Shown here one piece after another: positions 10,289-22,658 of a stretch of DNA of 64,000 bases (its first letter is position 1; every line of letters begins with the position of its first letter). This stretch comes from Winslowiella toletana (GTDB lineage Bacteria > Pseudomonadota > Gammaproteobacteria > Enterobacterales > Enterobacteriaceae), in NCBI RefSeq assembly GCF_017875465.1, contig NZ_JAGGMQ010000001.1, positions 3,224,001-3,288,000 on the forward strand, given 5' to 3'. A model generated the notes under the pieces. That model was given only the letters and a program-made list of their open reading frames with translations. It had not been told where the DNA came from and did no database searches. The translations under genes and the position numbers were made by a program.

Positions 10289-11056
10289 ATGGAAGCCTGG
10301 CTGGAACAATTAATTACGCAATCGCTGGCGTGGTCGCTGTTTGCGGTGATGCTGGTGGCATTTCTGGAGTCGCTGGCGCTGGTTGGACTGTTGTTGCCCG
10401 GCACGGTGCTAATGGCGACGCTGGGCGCGCTGATCGGCAGCGGCCAGATGGGCCTCTATCCGGCATGGGGCGCCGGGATTATCGGTTGCCTGCTGGGCGA
10501 CTGGATCTCCTACTATATTGGCTGGCAGTTTAAAGGGCCGCTGCACCGCTGGTCATTCCTGCAACGGCATAAGTCGATGCTGGATAAAACCGAGCATGCC
10601 CTGCATCAGCACAGTATGTTTACCATTCTGGTTGGACGTTTTATTGGCCCGACCCGCCCGCTGATCCCGATGGTTGCCGGTATGCTGGAGCTGCCGATAA
10701 AGAAGTTTCTGCCGCCTAATATCATTGGCTGCCTGCTATGGCCGCCGCTCTACTTTATGCCGGGCATTCTGGCGGGCGTGGCGATTGATGTGCCGAAGGA
10801 TGCGGAGAGCGGCATGTTTAAATGGCTGCTGCTGGCAGTGGCGCTGCTGCTGTGGCTGGGCATCTGGTTATGCTGGCGCTGGAAGCGCGCCGCGAAGCAG
10901 AATGACTGGGCGACGCCGATGTTGCCGGTCAGTCGCCTGCGCTGGCTGGCGCCGAGCGCGTTAGTTATCGGTGTCGGCAGTTTTATTGCCATCCAGTTTC
11001 ATCCGATGATGCCGATATTTCGTCATTTGCTGTGGCAGGTATTTGTCGGTCGCTAG
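10289..11056 (+). CDS. yabI: DedA-family inner-membrane protein YabI
   Basis: DedA (SNARE-associated/VTT) membrane protein; the family supports envelope homeostasis and undecaprenyl-phosphate or lipid recycling, but the role of YabI itself is unclear. The 255 residues match E. coli YabI along their length (FLESLALVGL, LPGTVLMATLGALIGSG, GDWISYYIGW, LVGRFIGPTRPLIPMVAGM). Several hydrophobic segments are visible, plus a C-terminal pair at about 175-195 and 220-240. The reading frame is open back to 10169, overlapping the vgrG end, but the homology starts at the ATG at 10289, so the 5' 120 bases are taken as leader. Converges on thiQ. Confidence 0.93.
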   Translation: MEAWLEQLITQSLAWSLFAVMLVAFLESLALVGLLLPGTVLMATLGALIGSGQMGLYPAWGAGIIGCLLGDWISYYIGWQFKGPLHRWSFLQRHKSMLDKTEHALHQHSMFTILVGRFIGPTRPLIPMVAGMLELPIKKFLPPNIIGCLLWPPLYFMPGILAGVAIDVPKDAESGMFKWLLLAVALLLWLGIWLCWRWKRAAKQNDWATPMLPVSRLRWLAPSALVIGVGSFIAIQFHPMMPIFRHLLWQVFVGR

Positions 11057-11065
11057 CATCGATAG

Positions 11066-11086
11066 CGGGTCAGCGTTGCTGGCCCG
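11066..11086. terminator. Hairpin between yabI and thiQ
   Basis: CGGGTCAGC-GTT-GCTGGCCCG pairs with a single G-T wobble between the two converging stop codons. A short T-rich stretch follows on the plus strand. Probably a bidirectional terminator. Confidence 0.5.
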
Positions 11087-11087
11087 G

Positions 11088-11789
11088 TTATTTAACCGTA
11101 ACGCCTAAAATCTCTGCTTCCCGCGTTTCCCCGGCGGCCAGCGTTGCGGTCGCGCCATCCCAGTAAACCCGTCCGTCAACAATCAGCACGCTGCGTGCGG
11201 CGATCTGCTGTGCATCTTCCAGACTGTGCGACACCATCAGTAAGGTGATTTTTCGCTCGCGGCAGACTTCATCCACCAGCCGCAACATCTCTTTGCGTAA
11301 TGCCGGGTCGAGGGCGGAAAATGGCTCATCCAGCAGCAGTAACGGCTGCTGTCGCACCAGACAGCGCGCCAGTGCGGCACGCTGGCGCTGGCCGCCGGAG
11401 AGCTGCGATGGCAGGCGTTCGAGATAGTCACTGAGGCCGACGCGTTGCGCGATAGCGTTGATGGCCTGTTTCTGCTGCGCATTTAGCTTTAAGCCGGGAT
11501 GCAGGCCCAGACCGATATTTTGCGCCACGCTAAGATGGGGAAACAGATTGTTTTCCTGAAACAGCATCGACACCGGACGCTGCGCCGGGGCGCTGTGGGT
11601 ATGGTCACTGCCATTTAGCGTCATAGTGCCGCTACTGGCGGGCAGAAAACCGGCAATCAGACTCAGCAGCGTGCTTTTGCCGGCGCCGCTCGGGCCAAGG
11701 ATCGCCAGCCGCTCGCCCGCCTGCATCGACAGAGAAAAGCGCATCGGCAGATGCTGATAGAGATAAGTTAAATTATTCAGCGTAAGCAT
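11088..11789 (-). CDS. thiQ: Thiamine ABC transporter ATPase ThiQ
   Basis: ATP-hydrolysing subunit of the ThiBPQ importer for thiamine and its phosphates. The 233 residues have Walker A (GPSGAGKST), the Q-loop ([10 protein letters not shown]), the ABC signature ([15 protein letters not shown]), Walker B ([12 protein letters not shown]) and the switch His (SHS). The frame is open to 11810, but the ATG at 11789 gives the family N-terminus ([20 protein letters not shown]), so it is chosen. This start overlaps the end of thiP by 17 bases, which suggests translational coupling. Confidence 0.95.
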   Translation of the reverse strand: MLTLNNLTYLYQHLPMRFSLSMQAGERLAILGPSGAGKSTLLSLIAGFLPASSGTMTLNGSDHTHSAPAQRPVSMLFQENNLFPHLSVAQNIGLGLHPGLKLNAQQKQAINAIAQRVGLSDYLERLPSQLSGGQRQRAALARCLVRQQPLLLLDEPFSALDPALRKEMLRLVDEVCRERKITLLMVSHSLEDAQQIAARSVLIVDGRVYWDGATATLAAGETREAEILGVTVK

Positions 11790-13383
11790 GACGTCCCGGC
11801 AGTTTTTCAATCACGGTGAACAACAGAAAACAGAGTAATAGCAGTAGCAACGCGGTGACCGCCCCCTGTTCGCTGCGATAAGAGCCAATCTGCTGATAGA
11901 GCCAGAAGGGCAGGGTGCGGAAATCTTCATTGCCAAACAGCGCCACTACGCCAAAATCGCCAATTGACAGTACACAGGCAAACGCCAGCGCCTGGGCCAG
12001 CGGGCGCTTCAGCGCTTTCAGTTCAATCAATTTCAGCCGGTTCCAGCCTTTAATATCCAGCGAGAGGCACAGCAGATTGTAGCGCTCGGCAATATCGCGC
12101 AGGGGATTTTCCAGTACCTTCATCGCATAGGGGATGGCCATCAGCGCATTGGTAAACATCACCAGCCCCTCCGCCGACTGCGGTAAACCAATGGTACTGT
12201 TCAGCAGCAGGAAGAAACCGGTGGCCAGCACAATGCCAGGCATGGCGAGGATCAGCATGCCGCTGAGTTCCAGCGTCTGGCCCGCCAGCGGACGCTGGCG
12301 CAGGCGCAGCTCGCGGCTGGTCCACAGCAGCATGGTGGTCAGCACCACGCACAGCAGACCGGCTCCCAGCGCGATGCGTAGCGACGTAGCGGTTGCCTGC
12401 CATAGCGCCGGTTGCGTCAGCACGCTGCCAATCCCCTGATTAATGCCATCAACCACCACCGCCAGCAGCGGCGGTAATAACAGGCTTAACGCCAGAGCGA
12501 TGATCAGGGTATCGGTGAGGCGGGCGTGCAGGCTCTGTTGCGGATTACGCCAGCCGCCCAGCGTGGCGTTACCCGCCGGGATCACTTTACTTAAACGCTG
12601 GCTAAGCATCACCAGGCCGAGGCAACAGATCATCTGTATCAGCGCCAGCAGCGCCGCCCGGCCAGGATCGTAGTCATAACTGAGCGCCTGGAAAATTGCC
12701 AGCTCGATGGTGGTGGCTTGCGGCCCGCCGCCCAGCGACAACACGGTGGCAAAACTGGCGAAGCAGAGCATAAAAATCAGCGCTCCGGCGGGCAGAATTT
12801 GCCGCCGCAGCCACGGCCACTCCAGCAGACGAAAGTGGTGCCAGCCGCCCATTCCCAGCTGCGCCGCCAGCTGACGCTGTTCGCTGGGAATATTCTCCAG
12901 CGTCTGCAATAACAGGCGGGTGGCCAGCGGCAGATTAAAGAACACATGCGCCAGCAAAATGCCCGACAGGCCATAAGGCGAGAAGCGGTAGTCAATGCCG
13001 AACAGCTGGCAGAGATGCGCCAGCCAGCCTTCGCGGCCGTAGACGCTAAGTATGCCAAATACCGCCACCAGCACCGGCAGCACCAGCGTCATGGCGCACA
13101 GGCGCAGCAGCGCACGGCGTCCGGGAAAGCGGCGACGCCAGAGCGCACGCGCCAGCGGGATTGCCGGGATCACGGACAGCAGCGCCGATAACAGCGCCTG
13201 CCAGAAAGAGAAGCCCAGCACATGCCAGAGATAGCGATCCTGTACAATCGCGCGCCAGTCGGTTGCCGGTGCGTTAAACCATAATGCGCCAAACGCCAGT
13301 AGCGCCACGGCGACCAGCAGCAGGGCCGCCAGGCCGCCGGGGATCATCCAGCCGGCAATTAGCGGCTGACGGCGCGTTGCCAT
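11773..13383 (-). CDS. thiP: Thiamine ABC transporter permease ThiP
   Basis: Membrane subunit of ThiBPQ. At 536 aa (E. coli 536) it is a fused double permease with two homologous halves of about six membrane helices each. It starts with a hydrophobic segment ([20 protein letters not shown]). Each half carries an EAA-like loop for contact with ThiQ ([20 protein letters not shown] in the first, [19 protein letters not shown] in the second). The start overlaps the thiB end by 25 bases and the stop overlaps thiQ, so the three are one operon. Confidence 0.95.
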   Translation of the reverse strand: MATRRQPLIAGWMIPGGLAALLLVAVALLAFGALWFNAPATDWRAIVQDRYLWHVLGFSFWQALLSALLSVIPAIPLARALWRRRFPGRRALLRLCAMTLVLPVLVAVFGILSVYGREGWLAHLCQLFGIDYRFSPYGLSGILLAHVFFNLPLATRLLLQTLENIPSEQRQLAAQLGMGGWHHFRLLEWPWLRRQILPAGALIFMLCFASFATVLSLGGGPQATTIELAIFQALSYDYDPGRAALLALIQMICCLGLVMLSQRLSKVIPAGNATLGGWRNPQQSLHARLTDTLIIALALSLLLPPLLAVVVDGINQGIGSVLTQPALWQATATSLRIALGAGLLCVVLTTMLLWTSRELRLRQRPLAGQTLELSGMLILAMPGIVLATGFFLLLNSTIGLPQSAEGLVMFTNALMAIPYAMKVLENPLRDIAERYNLLCLSLDIKGWNRLKLIELKALKRPLAQALAFACVLSIGDFGVVALFGNEDFRTLPFWLYQQIGSYRSEQGAVTALLLLLLCFLLFTVIEKLPGRHAYAE

Positions 13384-14345
13384 TCACTGATCCACTGGCT
13401 GCGTTTATCGGCGACTTGCTGCGGGCTGAACTCCAGTGCAGTTTTTGGTACGCGAAGAGTGCTGAAGCCGTCCGGCAGTTTGCTGTCGATCACCGGATAC
13501 ATCCAGTTGCCGGTCGGAATGGCCTGCTGGAACGGCTGGCTGACAATAAATTGCATAAAGCGCTGCGCCAGTTGCGGTTGTTTGCTGCTGGCCAGCTGAC
13601 CGGCGACTTCGACCTGCATATAGTGGCCTTCAGCGAAGTCGGCGGCGGCATACTGATCTTTTTTCTCTTCAATCAGATGATAGGCCGGAGAGGTGGTGTA
13701 GCTCAGCACCAGATCGCTTTCACCTTTCAGGAACAGGCCGTAGGCTTCGCTCCAGCCTTTGGTGACGGTAACGGTTTTGCGGGCCAGCTTCTGCCAGGCC
13801 TGAGGCGCATCAGCGCCATACACTTTCTGCATCCACAGCAGCAGGCCGAGGCCTGGGGTGCTGGTGCGCGGATCCTGATAGATCACTTTCCAGTTCTGAT
13901 TGCTGTCGACCAGCTCTTTCAGGCTTTTGGGCGGGTTTTTCACTTTGGTTTTGTCATAGACAAAGGCGAAGTAGCCATAGTCGTACGGCACAAAGGTGCT
14001 GTTATGCCAGCCACCCGGAATTTTCAGCGCGCGGGTATCCACCTTGCTCGGGCTGAACAGAGCGGTTTTTTCCGCCGCCTGCAGCAGATTGTTATCGAGG
14101 CCAAGCACCACATCCGCTTTACTGTTTTTGCCTTCCATCCGCAGACGGTTTAGCAGTGATACGCCATCTTCCAGCGCGACGAATTTCAGTTCGCAATTGC
14201 AGTCGGCTTCAAACGCTTTTTTGATCGCCGGACCCGGCCCCCACTCCGCAGAGAATGAGTCATAGGTATAGACGGTCAGGGTGGGTTTAGCAGCGAAAAC
14301 AGGTGTCGCCAGCAGCAGTAAAAAGGGCAGGGTTTTCTTTAACAC
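13359..14345 (-). CDS. thiB: Periplasmic thiamine-binding protein ThiB
   Basis: Solute-binding subunit of ThiBPQ. The 328 residues begin with a signal peptide (MLKKTLPFLLLLATPVFA, cut before AKPT). The mature protein starts LTVYTYDSFSAEWGPG, typical of the iron/thiamine-type extracellular solute-binding family. Other conserved stretches are DVVLGLDNNLL and FVPYDYGYFAFVYD. First gene of the operon; the leader holds a TPP riboswitch, so expression should fall when thiamine pyrophosphate is plentiful. Confidence 0.96.
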   Translation of the reverse strand: MLKKTLPFLLLLATPVFAAKPTLTVYTYDSFSAEWGPGPAIKKAFEADCNCELKFVALEDGVSLLNRLRMEGKNSKADVVLGLDNNLLQAAEKTALFSPSKVDTRALKIPGGWHNSTFVPYDYGYFAFVYDKTKVKNPPKSLKELVDSNQNWKVIYQDPRTSTPGLGLLLWMQKVYGADAPQAWQKLARKTVTVTKGWSEAYGLFLKGESDLVLSYTTSPAYHLIEEKKDQYAAADFAEGHYMQVEVAGQLASSKQPQLAQRFMQFIVSQPFQQAIPTGNWMYPVIDSKLPDGFSTLRVPKTALEFSPQQVADKRSQWISEWQRAVSR

Positions 14346-14406
14346 TTTGCGCTCTCCTGGAGAGAAATTTTATGAGTCGCAAAGGATCTGAGTAACGCGC
14401 AATCTC

Positions 14407-14522
14407 AAATCCCTACGCCGGTATAAGCCGGATCAGGTTCGACGGGTTTTTCTCAGCGGAAAACTTGCTCGCGGCGTTTTTAAATTATCGCCATATAAGG
14501 TTTTTCCGCACCCCGTTGAGAA
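14407..14522 (-). promoter_or_regulatory. TPP riboswitch (THI element) of thiBPQ
   Basis: Read on the minus strand, the leader shows the conserved THI-box parts in order: ACGGGGTGC at about 14518, CTGAGAAAAACCC around 14450, GAACCTGATC and the closing GGCGTAGGGA at about 14410-14420. These are the pyrimidine- and pyrophosphate-binding elements of the TPP aptamer. It lies about 60 bases before the thiB start, so control at translation initiation or by early termination is likely. Confidence 0.93.
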
Positions 14523-14560
14523 TCGCCTATTCTAGTGACTTATGCTGCGCAGCGAAAGCA

Positions 14561-16222
14561 TCACGACTCCGGCGGTGCAAACCAGGCGGATTTAAAATCA
14601 AACCAGCCGAGGGTATTCATCCGCACCCCGCGCATACTGCGCTGGCCTTCCAGCAATAACCAGTGGTGGAACAGCGGATGCAGGCTGTAACTGTCGACCA
14701 GCTGTTGACTCCAGTCCGCCAGCGACAGTTGTTGCTGCCGCCAGCGCTGTGCATCTCCTTCCCAGTCAATATCCACACAGTGATGGATCAGCGGAATTTC
14801 ATACAACAACGAGAACAACGAAAAATCTAACGGCAGGGTGAAATTCGCGCTGCCCAGCCAGATATCACTCTCCGCTTCACCGCGATACCAGCTGTTGTAG
14901 TCCACCTCCTGGGTCACCAGTTTCACGCCATGGGCCGCCAGGATCGGCTCCAGCGCATTGGCGATGCCCTGATGCTCAATATGGTCGCTGTACCAGGTAA
15001 GGGTTAATGTTTCCAGCCCGTCGGGTTTGCTGACTGGCGTCATATTGCGCCGGTGATGCCAGCGTGGCAGCAGTCCCCAGGCGGGGAACCAGTAACGCTG
15101 ATAGCCAATCCCCGAGTGGTTGAGCATCGCAATCGGGTTAAAGATGGTGCTGATCCAGCGGCGCACCTGCTCGTTGCGCCCCTGTTCAGAGCGCTGGTCG
15201 AACAGCAGAAAATAGCAGCCCTCCTCAAGGCGGCTCTCTTCCGAGGTTTCATCCTGCTTTCCACCTTGCAGTTTGACGCCGGAATAGACCAGTTCATCAG
15301 AGATCTCCGGCAGCACCCAGATCGCCACTTCATCGATGAGCGCGCGGTAGCCGAAGTAGTCATCAAATGCCTCAATTTTTAACTGTGACTGCTGATTGCG
15401 CACCACTGAATAAGGACCGGTGCCAATCGGCTCGCGTGCGAAGTCCGGCAGGGTTGGCCATTCACGCGGCAGGATCATGGCACTGACGCTGCCCAGTAAC
15501 CACGGCAGCCAGTTATCCGGCTGGCTGAGATGAATATCCAGCGCCCAGGGTGTCGAGGATTCAATGCGCGTCAGATGGCTGAACAGCGGCTGGGCGTTAA
15601 GGCGCTGCAGTGAGCTGATAACATCATCCATCTCCAGTTCGCGGCCATGGTGAAAATGGATTGCCGGGCGCAGATAGAAACGCCAGTGGCTGGCGGAAAT
15701 CTGCTGCCAGTGATGGGCGATATCGGGTTCCAGTTCCCCGTTTGCCTCATTTATACGTGTCAGGCTGCTGAAGATCTGTCTGGCGAGATGGGTTTCTGAA
15801 CGACGCAGCGGCGAACCGGGCAGCAAATTCATCAGCGGGCGGTAGTAGAGCACTCGCAGAATATGTTTACCCTGACGAAAACTGCGCCCGAGGTGCGAGC
15901 TAATCATCTGACGCACCTGATTTTTATCGCCAACCAGTTGCACCAGCTGGTCGATGCGATCCTGCTCCAGTAAGTCTTCGGCACGTTGCTGCTGGAGTGC
16001 GAGGCCGGTATAGAGAAAACTCAGCATCGAGCGTTTACCGCGTCCGGCTTCCGACTGCCAGTTTAGCCAGCCTTCAGCTTGCATCGCATTCAGCAGGTTG
16101 CGCATATGTCGCCGCGAGCAGCTGAGCTGCAACGCAAGTTCATTAAGTGTGGTCTCTTGTGACTGGCCGTTACAGCTCTGCCACAGGCGAATAAATTGCT
16201 GCCGCAAGCGGGGAGAGGACAT
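14561..16222 (-). CDS. sgrR: Sugar-phosphate stress regulator SgrR
   Basis: Transcription factor that senses glucose-phosphate stress and activates the divergent sgrS (known for E. coli). The 553 residues (E. coli 551) have an N-terminal winged-helix DNA-binding domain (about 1-110, [22 protein letters not shown]). A large C-terminal domain related to family-5 periplasmic solute-binding proteins follows (about 160-553, [20 protein letters not shown]), here used inside the cell. The gene is divergent from sgrS and setA with about 70 bases between its start and the predicted SgrS 5' end. Confidence 0.95.
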   Translation of the reverse strand: MSSPRLRQQFIRLWQSCNGQSQETTLNELALQLSCSRRHMRNLLNAMQAEGWLNWQSEAGRGKRSMLSFLYTGLALQQQRAEDLLEQDRIDQLVQLVGDKNQVRQMISSHLGRSFRQGKHILRVLYYRPLMNLLPGSPLRRSETHLARQIFSSLTRINEANGELEPDIAHHWQQISASHWRFYLRPAIHFHHGRELEMDDVISSLQRLNAQPLFSHLTRIESSTPWALDIHLSQPDNWLPWLLGSVSAMILPREWPTLPDFAREPIGTGPYSVVRNQQSQLKIEAFDDYFGYRALIDEVAIWVLPEISDELVYSGVKLQGGKQDETSEESRLEEGCYFLLFDQRSEQGRNEQVRRWISTIFNPIAMLNHSGIGYQRYWFPAWGLLPRWHHRRNMTPVSKPDGLETLTLTWYSDHIEHQGIANALEPILAAHGVKLVTQEVDYNSWYRGEAESDIWLGSANFTLPLDFSLFSLLYEIPLIHHCVDIDWEGDAQRWRQQQLSLADWSQQLVDSYSLHPLFHHWLLLEGQRSMRGVRMNTLGWFDFKSAWFAPPES

Positions 16223-16289
16223 AAAAGGGGAACTCCGCAGTGAAAGCCATCAGTTTTTCATTTCCTGTATTATGGCGATAATAGCGGCA

Positions 16290-16391
16290 GATGGAAGAGC
16301 GGGAGGCATCGTTGTGATGCGCTTAACCATCACTTTCTGAGTATGGTGCTTTCACCAGCCAGCGGATGAATGTCTGCTGGCTTTTTTCTTT
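16290..16391 (+). ncRNA. sgrS: SgrS small RNA, short form without sgrT
   Basis: Hfq-dependent RNA that pairs with ptsG mRNA during sugar-phosphate stress. The 3' part is clearly SgrS: CTGAGTATGGTG (about 16337-16348) corresponds to the ptsG-pairing segment. A small hairpin GGTG-CTTT-CACC and the terminator GCCAGCGGA/TCTGCTGGC with a T-rich tail (16358-16390) follow. The 5' end is inferred from a GATAAT -10-like box near 16276 and a GATGGAAGAGCGGGAGG start resembling the E. coli 5' end. This gives about 100 nt against 227 nt in E. coli. The SgrT-coding part is absent; a 22-codon frame at 16272-16340 does not resemble SgrT. Confidence 0.8.
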
Positions 16392-16467
16392 TCACTATGC
16401 TTTCTTCTACGCTTCATACTCTGTCGACTATTCGATACCCCCTTTTTCATCCTGCAAGGATCAAGGC

Positions 16468-17646
16468 ATGAAATCGCTGCTTACCCGCCGCCGCCGTATG
16501 AATCCGGTGTATATCGCTTTTATGGCGGTCTCTTTTATGGTTGGCGTGGCCGGTGCGCTACAGGCGCCGACGCTGAGCCTGTTTTTATCGCGTGAAGTGG
16601 CGGTGCGTCCGTTCTGGGTTGGGTTGTTCTATACCGTCAATGCGATTGCCGGCATTGTGGTCAGTCTGCTGCTGGCAAAGCGCTCGGACAACCGTGGCGA
16701 CCGGCGTATGCTGATTCTGTTCTGCTGCGTGATGGCGCTGCTGAATGCGTTGCTGTTTGCCTTTAACCGTGACTATCTGACGCTGATTACGTTCGGGGTG
16801 TTTCTCTCGGCGCTGGCCAGTGTGGCGATGCCGCAGATTTTCGCGCTGGCGCGCGAGTATGCTGACAGTTCCGCGCGTGAAGTGGTGATGTTCAGTTCGG
16901 TGATGCGTGCGCAGCTGTCGCTGGCATGGGTGATCGGGCCGCCGCTGTCGTTTGCACTGGCGCTAAACTACGGTTTTACCACCATGTTTCTGGTGGCCGC
17001 CGGATTGTTTGTCATCTGTCTGGCGCTCATCTGGCTGGCTTTGCCGTCGGTGCCGCGCGTTGAGCAGTCGCCGGAAGTGCTGCTGACCCAAATCAGCGCG
17101 TGGAAAAATCGCGACGTACGCATGCTGTTTTTCGCTTCTATGATTATGTGGACCTGCAATACCATGTATATCATTGATATGCCGCTGTATATCAGTAGCG
17201 TGCTTGGCTTGCCGGATCGGCTGGCGGGGTTGCTGATGGGTACTGCCGCCGGACTGGAGATCCCGGCGATGCTGCTGGCCGGGCATTACGTGAAGCGTTT
17301 CGGTAAACGCAATATGATGCTGTTCGCGATTGCCTCAGGAGTGCTGTTTTACCTCGGGCTGGTGCTGTTCCAGTCGCGTACGGCGCTGATGTTGATTCAG
17401 ATTTTTAATGCCATTTTTATCGGCATTATTGCCGGGATTGGCATGCTCTATTTTCAGGATCTGATGCCGGGGCGTCCGGGGGCGGCCACCACACTGTTTA
17501 CCAATAGTATATCTACCGGGGTGATTCTTGCCGGGGTGTTGCAGGGGGCGCTGGCGGAAACCTGGGGGCACTATGCGGTGTACTGGCTGGCGTTATTGCT
17601 GTCGATAGTGGCGCTGGGGCTGTCGGTAAAAGTTAAAGATGTCTGA
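16468..17646 (+). CDS. setA: Sugar efflux transporter SetA
   Basis: Major-facilitator exporter of sugars such as lactose and glucose analogues; with SgrS it relieves sugar-phosphate stress. The 392 residues equal E. coli SetA in length and align throughout (MGVAGALQAPTLSLFLSRE homologue near the N-terminus, REVVMFSSVMRAQLSLAWVIG, MWTCNTMYIIDMPL, QDLMPGRPGAATTLFTNSIS). About 12 hydrophobic segments are visible. The frame is open to 16366, inside SgrS, but the ATG at 16468 follows an AAGGA ribosome site and gives the conserved N-terminus. sgrS-setA order as in E. coli. Confidence 0.94.
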   Translation: MKSLLTRRRRMNPVYIAFMAVSFMVGVAGALQAPTLSLFLSREVAVRPFWVGLFYTVNAIAGIVVSLLLAKRSDNRGDRRMLILFCCVMALLNALLFAFNRDYLTLITFGVFLSALASVAMPQIFALAREYADSSAREVVMFSSVMRAQLSLAWVIGPPLSFALALNYGFTTMFLVAAGLFVICLALIWLALPSVPRVEQSPEVLLTQISAWKNRDVRMLFFASMIMWTCNTMYIIDMPLYISSVLGLPDRLAGLLMGTAAGLEIPAMLLAGHYVKRFGKRNMMLFAIASGVLFYLGLVLFQSRTALMLIQIFNAIFIGIIAGIGMLYFQDLMPGRPGAATTLFTNSISTGVILAGVLQGALAETWGHYAVYWLALLLSIVALGLSVKVKDV

Positions 17647-17654
17647 AGTAAGCA

Positions 17655-17722
17655 GGGCGGCGAGAACGCCGCCCCTACGGAGGTTTTTCTGAAACATTGT
17701 AGGGGCGGCGTTTTCGCCGCCC
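17655..17722. repeat. BIME: inverted pair of GTAG-type REP palindromes
   Basis: First element GGGCGGCG-AGAA-CGCCGCCC ends in CTAC (17655-17678). After a 20-base spacer the mirror element starts with GTAG and reads GGGCGGCG-TTTT-CGCCGCCC (17699-17722). The tetranucleotide at the outer base of each hairpin and the head-to-head arrangement are typical of RAYT-mobilised REPs. It separates the converging setA and leuD genes. Confidence 0.9.
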
Positions 17723-17733
17723 GTATTCCAGAA

Positions 17734-18336
17734 TTAAAGAAATGCCGGCTGCCGCCGCTCAAAGGCGTCAATATCGGCGGCATGTTCCAGCGTCAGACCA
17801 ATGCTGTCGAGGCCATTCAGCATGCAGTGACGACGAAAACTATCCAGTTCAAAGCTATAGCGCTTATCCCCGGCAATCACCACCATATTCTCCAGATCAA
17901 CGGTAAAGCTGATACCTGGCTCGGCGGCCACCATCGCAAACAGTTCATCAACCTGCTGTTCGCTGAGGGTCACTGGCAGCAGCTGGTTATTAAATGAATT
18001 ACCGTAAAAAATATCGGCAAAGCTCGGGGCGATTACCGCCTGAATACCGTAATCAGTAATCGCCCAGGGCGCATGCTCACGCGACGATCCACAGCCAAAG
18101 TTCTCGCGCGCCAGTAAGATACTGGCGCCCTGAAACACCGGCTTATTCAGAATAAATTCCGGGTTCGACTGGGTACCCGCTGCATCCAGATAGCGCCAGT
18201 CATGAAACAGATGCACCCCGAAACCGGTACGTGTCACTTTCTGCAGAAACTGTTTCGGCAGGATGGCGTCAGTATCGACATTGGCCGCATCGATCGGCAC
18301 CACAATGCCGCTATGCCGGGTAAATTTGTTAGCCAT
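17734..18336 (-). CDS. leuD: 3-isopropylmalate dehydratase small subunit
   Basis: With LeuC it isomerises 2-isopropylmalate to 3-isopropylmalate in leucine synthesis. The 200 residues (E. coli 201) form the swivelling aconitase-type domain, with the substrate-binding loop [13 protein letters not shown] near residue 72. N-terminal [16 protein letters not shown] is also typical. Last gene of leuABCD, 10 bases after leuC. It ends 11 bases before a BIME. Confidence 0.96.
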   Translation of the reverse strand: MANKFTRHSGIVVPIDAANVDTDAILPKQFLQKVTRTGFGVHLFHDWRYLDAAGTQSNPEFILNKPVFQGASILLARENFGCGSSREHAPWAITDYGIQAVIAPSFADIFYGNSFNNQLLPVTLSEQQVDELFAMVAAEPGISFTVDLENMVVIAGDKRYSFELDSFRRHCMLNGLDSIGLTLEHAADIDAFERRQPAFL

Positions 18337-18346
18337 AATCTTGTCC

Positions 18347-19747
18347 TTAATGCAGTTCGCGAATATCCGCGAAGCGGCCGCTGATGGCTGCTGCGGCGGC
18401 CATTGCCGGGCTCAGCAGATGCGTACGGCCATCGCGTCCCTGACGACCTTCAAAGTTACGGTTGCTGGTTGAGGCGCAACGCTCGCCGGGATTCAGGCGA
18501 TCATTGTTCATCGCCAGACACATTGAGCAGCCTGGCAGACGCCATTCAAAACCGGCATCAAGAAAGATCTTATCCAGACCTTCCGCTTCCGCCTGCGCTT
18601 TGACCGGGCCGGAACCCGGCACCACAATCGCCTGCACACCCTGCGCCACCTGACGTCCTTTGGCGATGGCGGCGGCGGCGCGCAGATCTTCAATCCGTGA
18701 GTTGGTGCAGGAGCCAATAAAGACTTTATCGATACGCACATCGGTCATTCTGATGCCGGGCTTTAAGTCCATATAGGCCAGCGCTTTCTCGGCGGAGGCG
18801 CGTTCAACGGGATCGCTAAATGAGGCAGGCTCCGGGATCAGCTGATTGACCGCAATCACCTGGCCTGGATTAGTGCCCCAGGTCACCTGCGGCGCGACAT
18901 CGGCGGCATCAAGGGTGACCACGCGATCAAACTGCGCGTCGCTGTCAGATTTCAGGCTGCGCCAGTATTCCAGCGCCTGCTGCCATTTTTCCCCTTTTGG
19001 CGCAAACTGCCGCCCTTGCAGGTAGGCGAAGGTGGTTTCATCTGGCGCCACCAGACCCGCTTTCGCCCCCATCTCAATCGCCATATTGCACAATGTCATG
19101 CGGCCTTCCATGCTCAGCGCTTCAACCGCCGGGCCACAGAATTCCACCACGTGACCGGTGCCGCCGGCGCTACCGGTTTTACCAATCACCGCCAGCACAA
19201 TATCTTTGGCGGTGATGCCAGGCGCCGCAGTGCCGGTGACTTCGATTTTCATCGCTTTGGCGCGGCTCTGCTTCAGCGTCTGGGTCGCCAGCACATGTTC
19301 CACTTCCGAGGTGCCGATACCAAACGCCAGCGCGCCAAAAGCGCCGTGGGTCGAGGTATGGGAGTCGCCACAGACCAGCGTGGTTCCCGGCAGGGTCAGA
19401 CCCTGTTCCGGGCCGACCACATGCACGATGCCCTGAAACGGGTGGTTCAGGTCATACAGCTGTACGCCAAATTCGGCGCAGTTCTTGATCAGTTCCTGCA
19501 TCTGAATGCGCGCCATTTCGCCTGACGCGTTGATATCTTTGGTCTGGGTCGAGACATTATGATCCATGGTGGCGAAAGTCTTTGATGGCTGGCGTAGCGG
19601 ACGACCGTGCGCGCGCAGACCATCAAACGCCTGTGGCGAAGTGACTTCATGCACTAAATGGCGATCGATATACAGCAGCGGCGTTTCGCCCGCGACTTCG
19701 CGGACGACATGCGCATCAAACAGCTTCTGGTATAATGTTTTACCCAT
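18347..19747 (-). CDS. leuC: 3-isopropylmalate dehydratase large subunit
   Basis: Aconitase-family catalytic subunit; binds a [4Fe-4S] cluster and works as a heterodimer with LeuD. The 466 residues match the E. coli length. Cluster cysteines are visible in GSCTNSR (about 347) and [11 protein letters not shown] (about 407-410). [21 protein letters not shown] is the typical substrate/cluster loop. It starts 5 bases after the leuB stop. Confidence 0.97.
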   Translation of the reverse strand: MGKTLYQKLFDAHVVREVAGETPLLYIDRHLVHEVTSPQAFDGLRAHGRPLRQPSKTFATMDHNVSTQTKDINASGEMARIQMQELIKNCAEFGVQLYDLNHPFQGIVHVVGPEQGLTLPGTTLVCGDSHTSTHGAFGALAFGIGTSEVEHVLATQTLKQSRAKAMKIEVTGTAAPGITAKDIVLAVIGKTGSAGGTGHVVEFCGPAVEALSMEGRMTLCNMAIEMGAKAGLVAPDETTFAYLQGRQFAPKGEKWQQALEYWRSLKSDSDAQFDRVVTLDAADVAPQVTWGTNPGQVIAVNQLIPEPASFSDPVERASAEKALAYMDLKPGIRMTDVRIDKVFIGSCTNSRIEDLRAAAAIAKGRQVAQGVQAIVVPGSGPVKAQAEAEGLDKIFLDAGFEWRLPGCSMCLAMNNDRLNPGERCASTSNRNFEGRQGRDGRTHLLSPAMAAAAAISGRFADIRELH

Positions 19748-19752
19748 ATCTG

Positions 19753-22412
<2,660 letters not shown>

Positions 22413-22462
22413 CGTTATCGTCCTTCCCGTTAGTGCTATTTCAGCGCCTGTTCCGCGAGCAT

Positions 22463-22490
22463 AAAAAAACCCGCGCATCGGCGCGGGTTT
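22463..22490 (-). terminator. leu operon attenuator
   Basis: On the minus strand AAACCCGCGC-CGAT-GCGCGGGTTT is a perfect 10-bp stem followed by a run of T. It lies between leuL and leuA, where leucine-responsive attenuation requires a terminator. Confidence 0.92.
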
Positions 22491-22511
22491 CTTTAGTTTT
22501 GCGAGTCTGAA

Positions 22512-22595
22512 TCAGTGATTGATTCCGCCCACAAGCCTACCGCGCAAATAAGATGCGTTTAGTAGTAGACCGAGTAGGCGGAAGTTACCAATCAT
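22512..22595 (-). CDS. leuL: leu operon leader peptide
   Basis: A 27-residue leader whose translation senses charged tRNA-Leu. It contains seven leucines, five of them clustered at residues 7-12 (LLGLLL), read mostly from the rare CUA codon. Residues 13-19 (NASYLRG) correspond to NASSLRG of the E. coli leader. It ends in GGINH then TGA, 21 bases before the attenuator stem. It is too short for routine gene finding but matches the E. coli LeuL layout clearly. Confidence 0.93.
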   Translation of the reverse strand: MIGNFRLLGLLLNASYLRGRLVGGINH

Positions 22596-22629
22596 TGAAT
22601 CAAACCCCATAAAATTTCTGTTGCCAATA

Positions 22630-22658
22630 TTGATACGTGTTTCAGCCAGCATTGTCAA
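22630..22658 (-). promoter_or_regulatory. leu operon sigma-70 promoter
   Basis: Minus-strand TTGACA (22658-22653), a 17-base spacer and TATCAA (22635-22630) make a near-consensus promoter. Its predicted start near 22623 is about 28 bases before leuL. Confidence 0.8.

Noticed and set aside
16272..16340. 22-codon frame as SgrT
   Set aside because: Its sequence does not resemble SgrT and it starts before the predicted SgrS 5' end.
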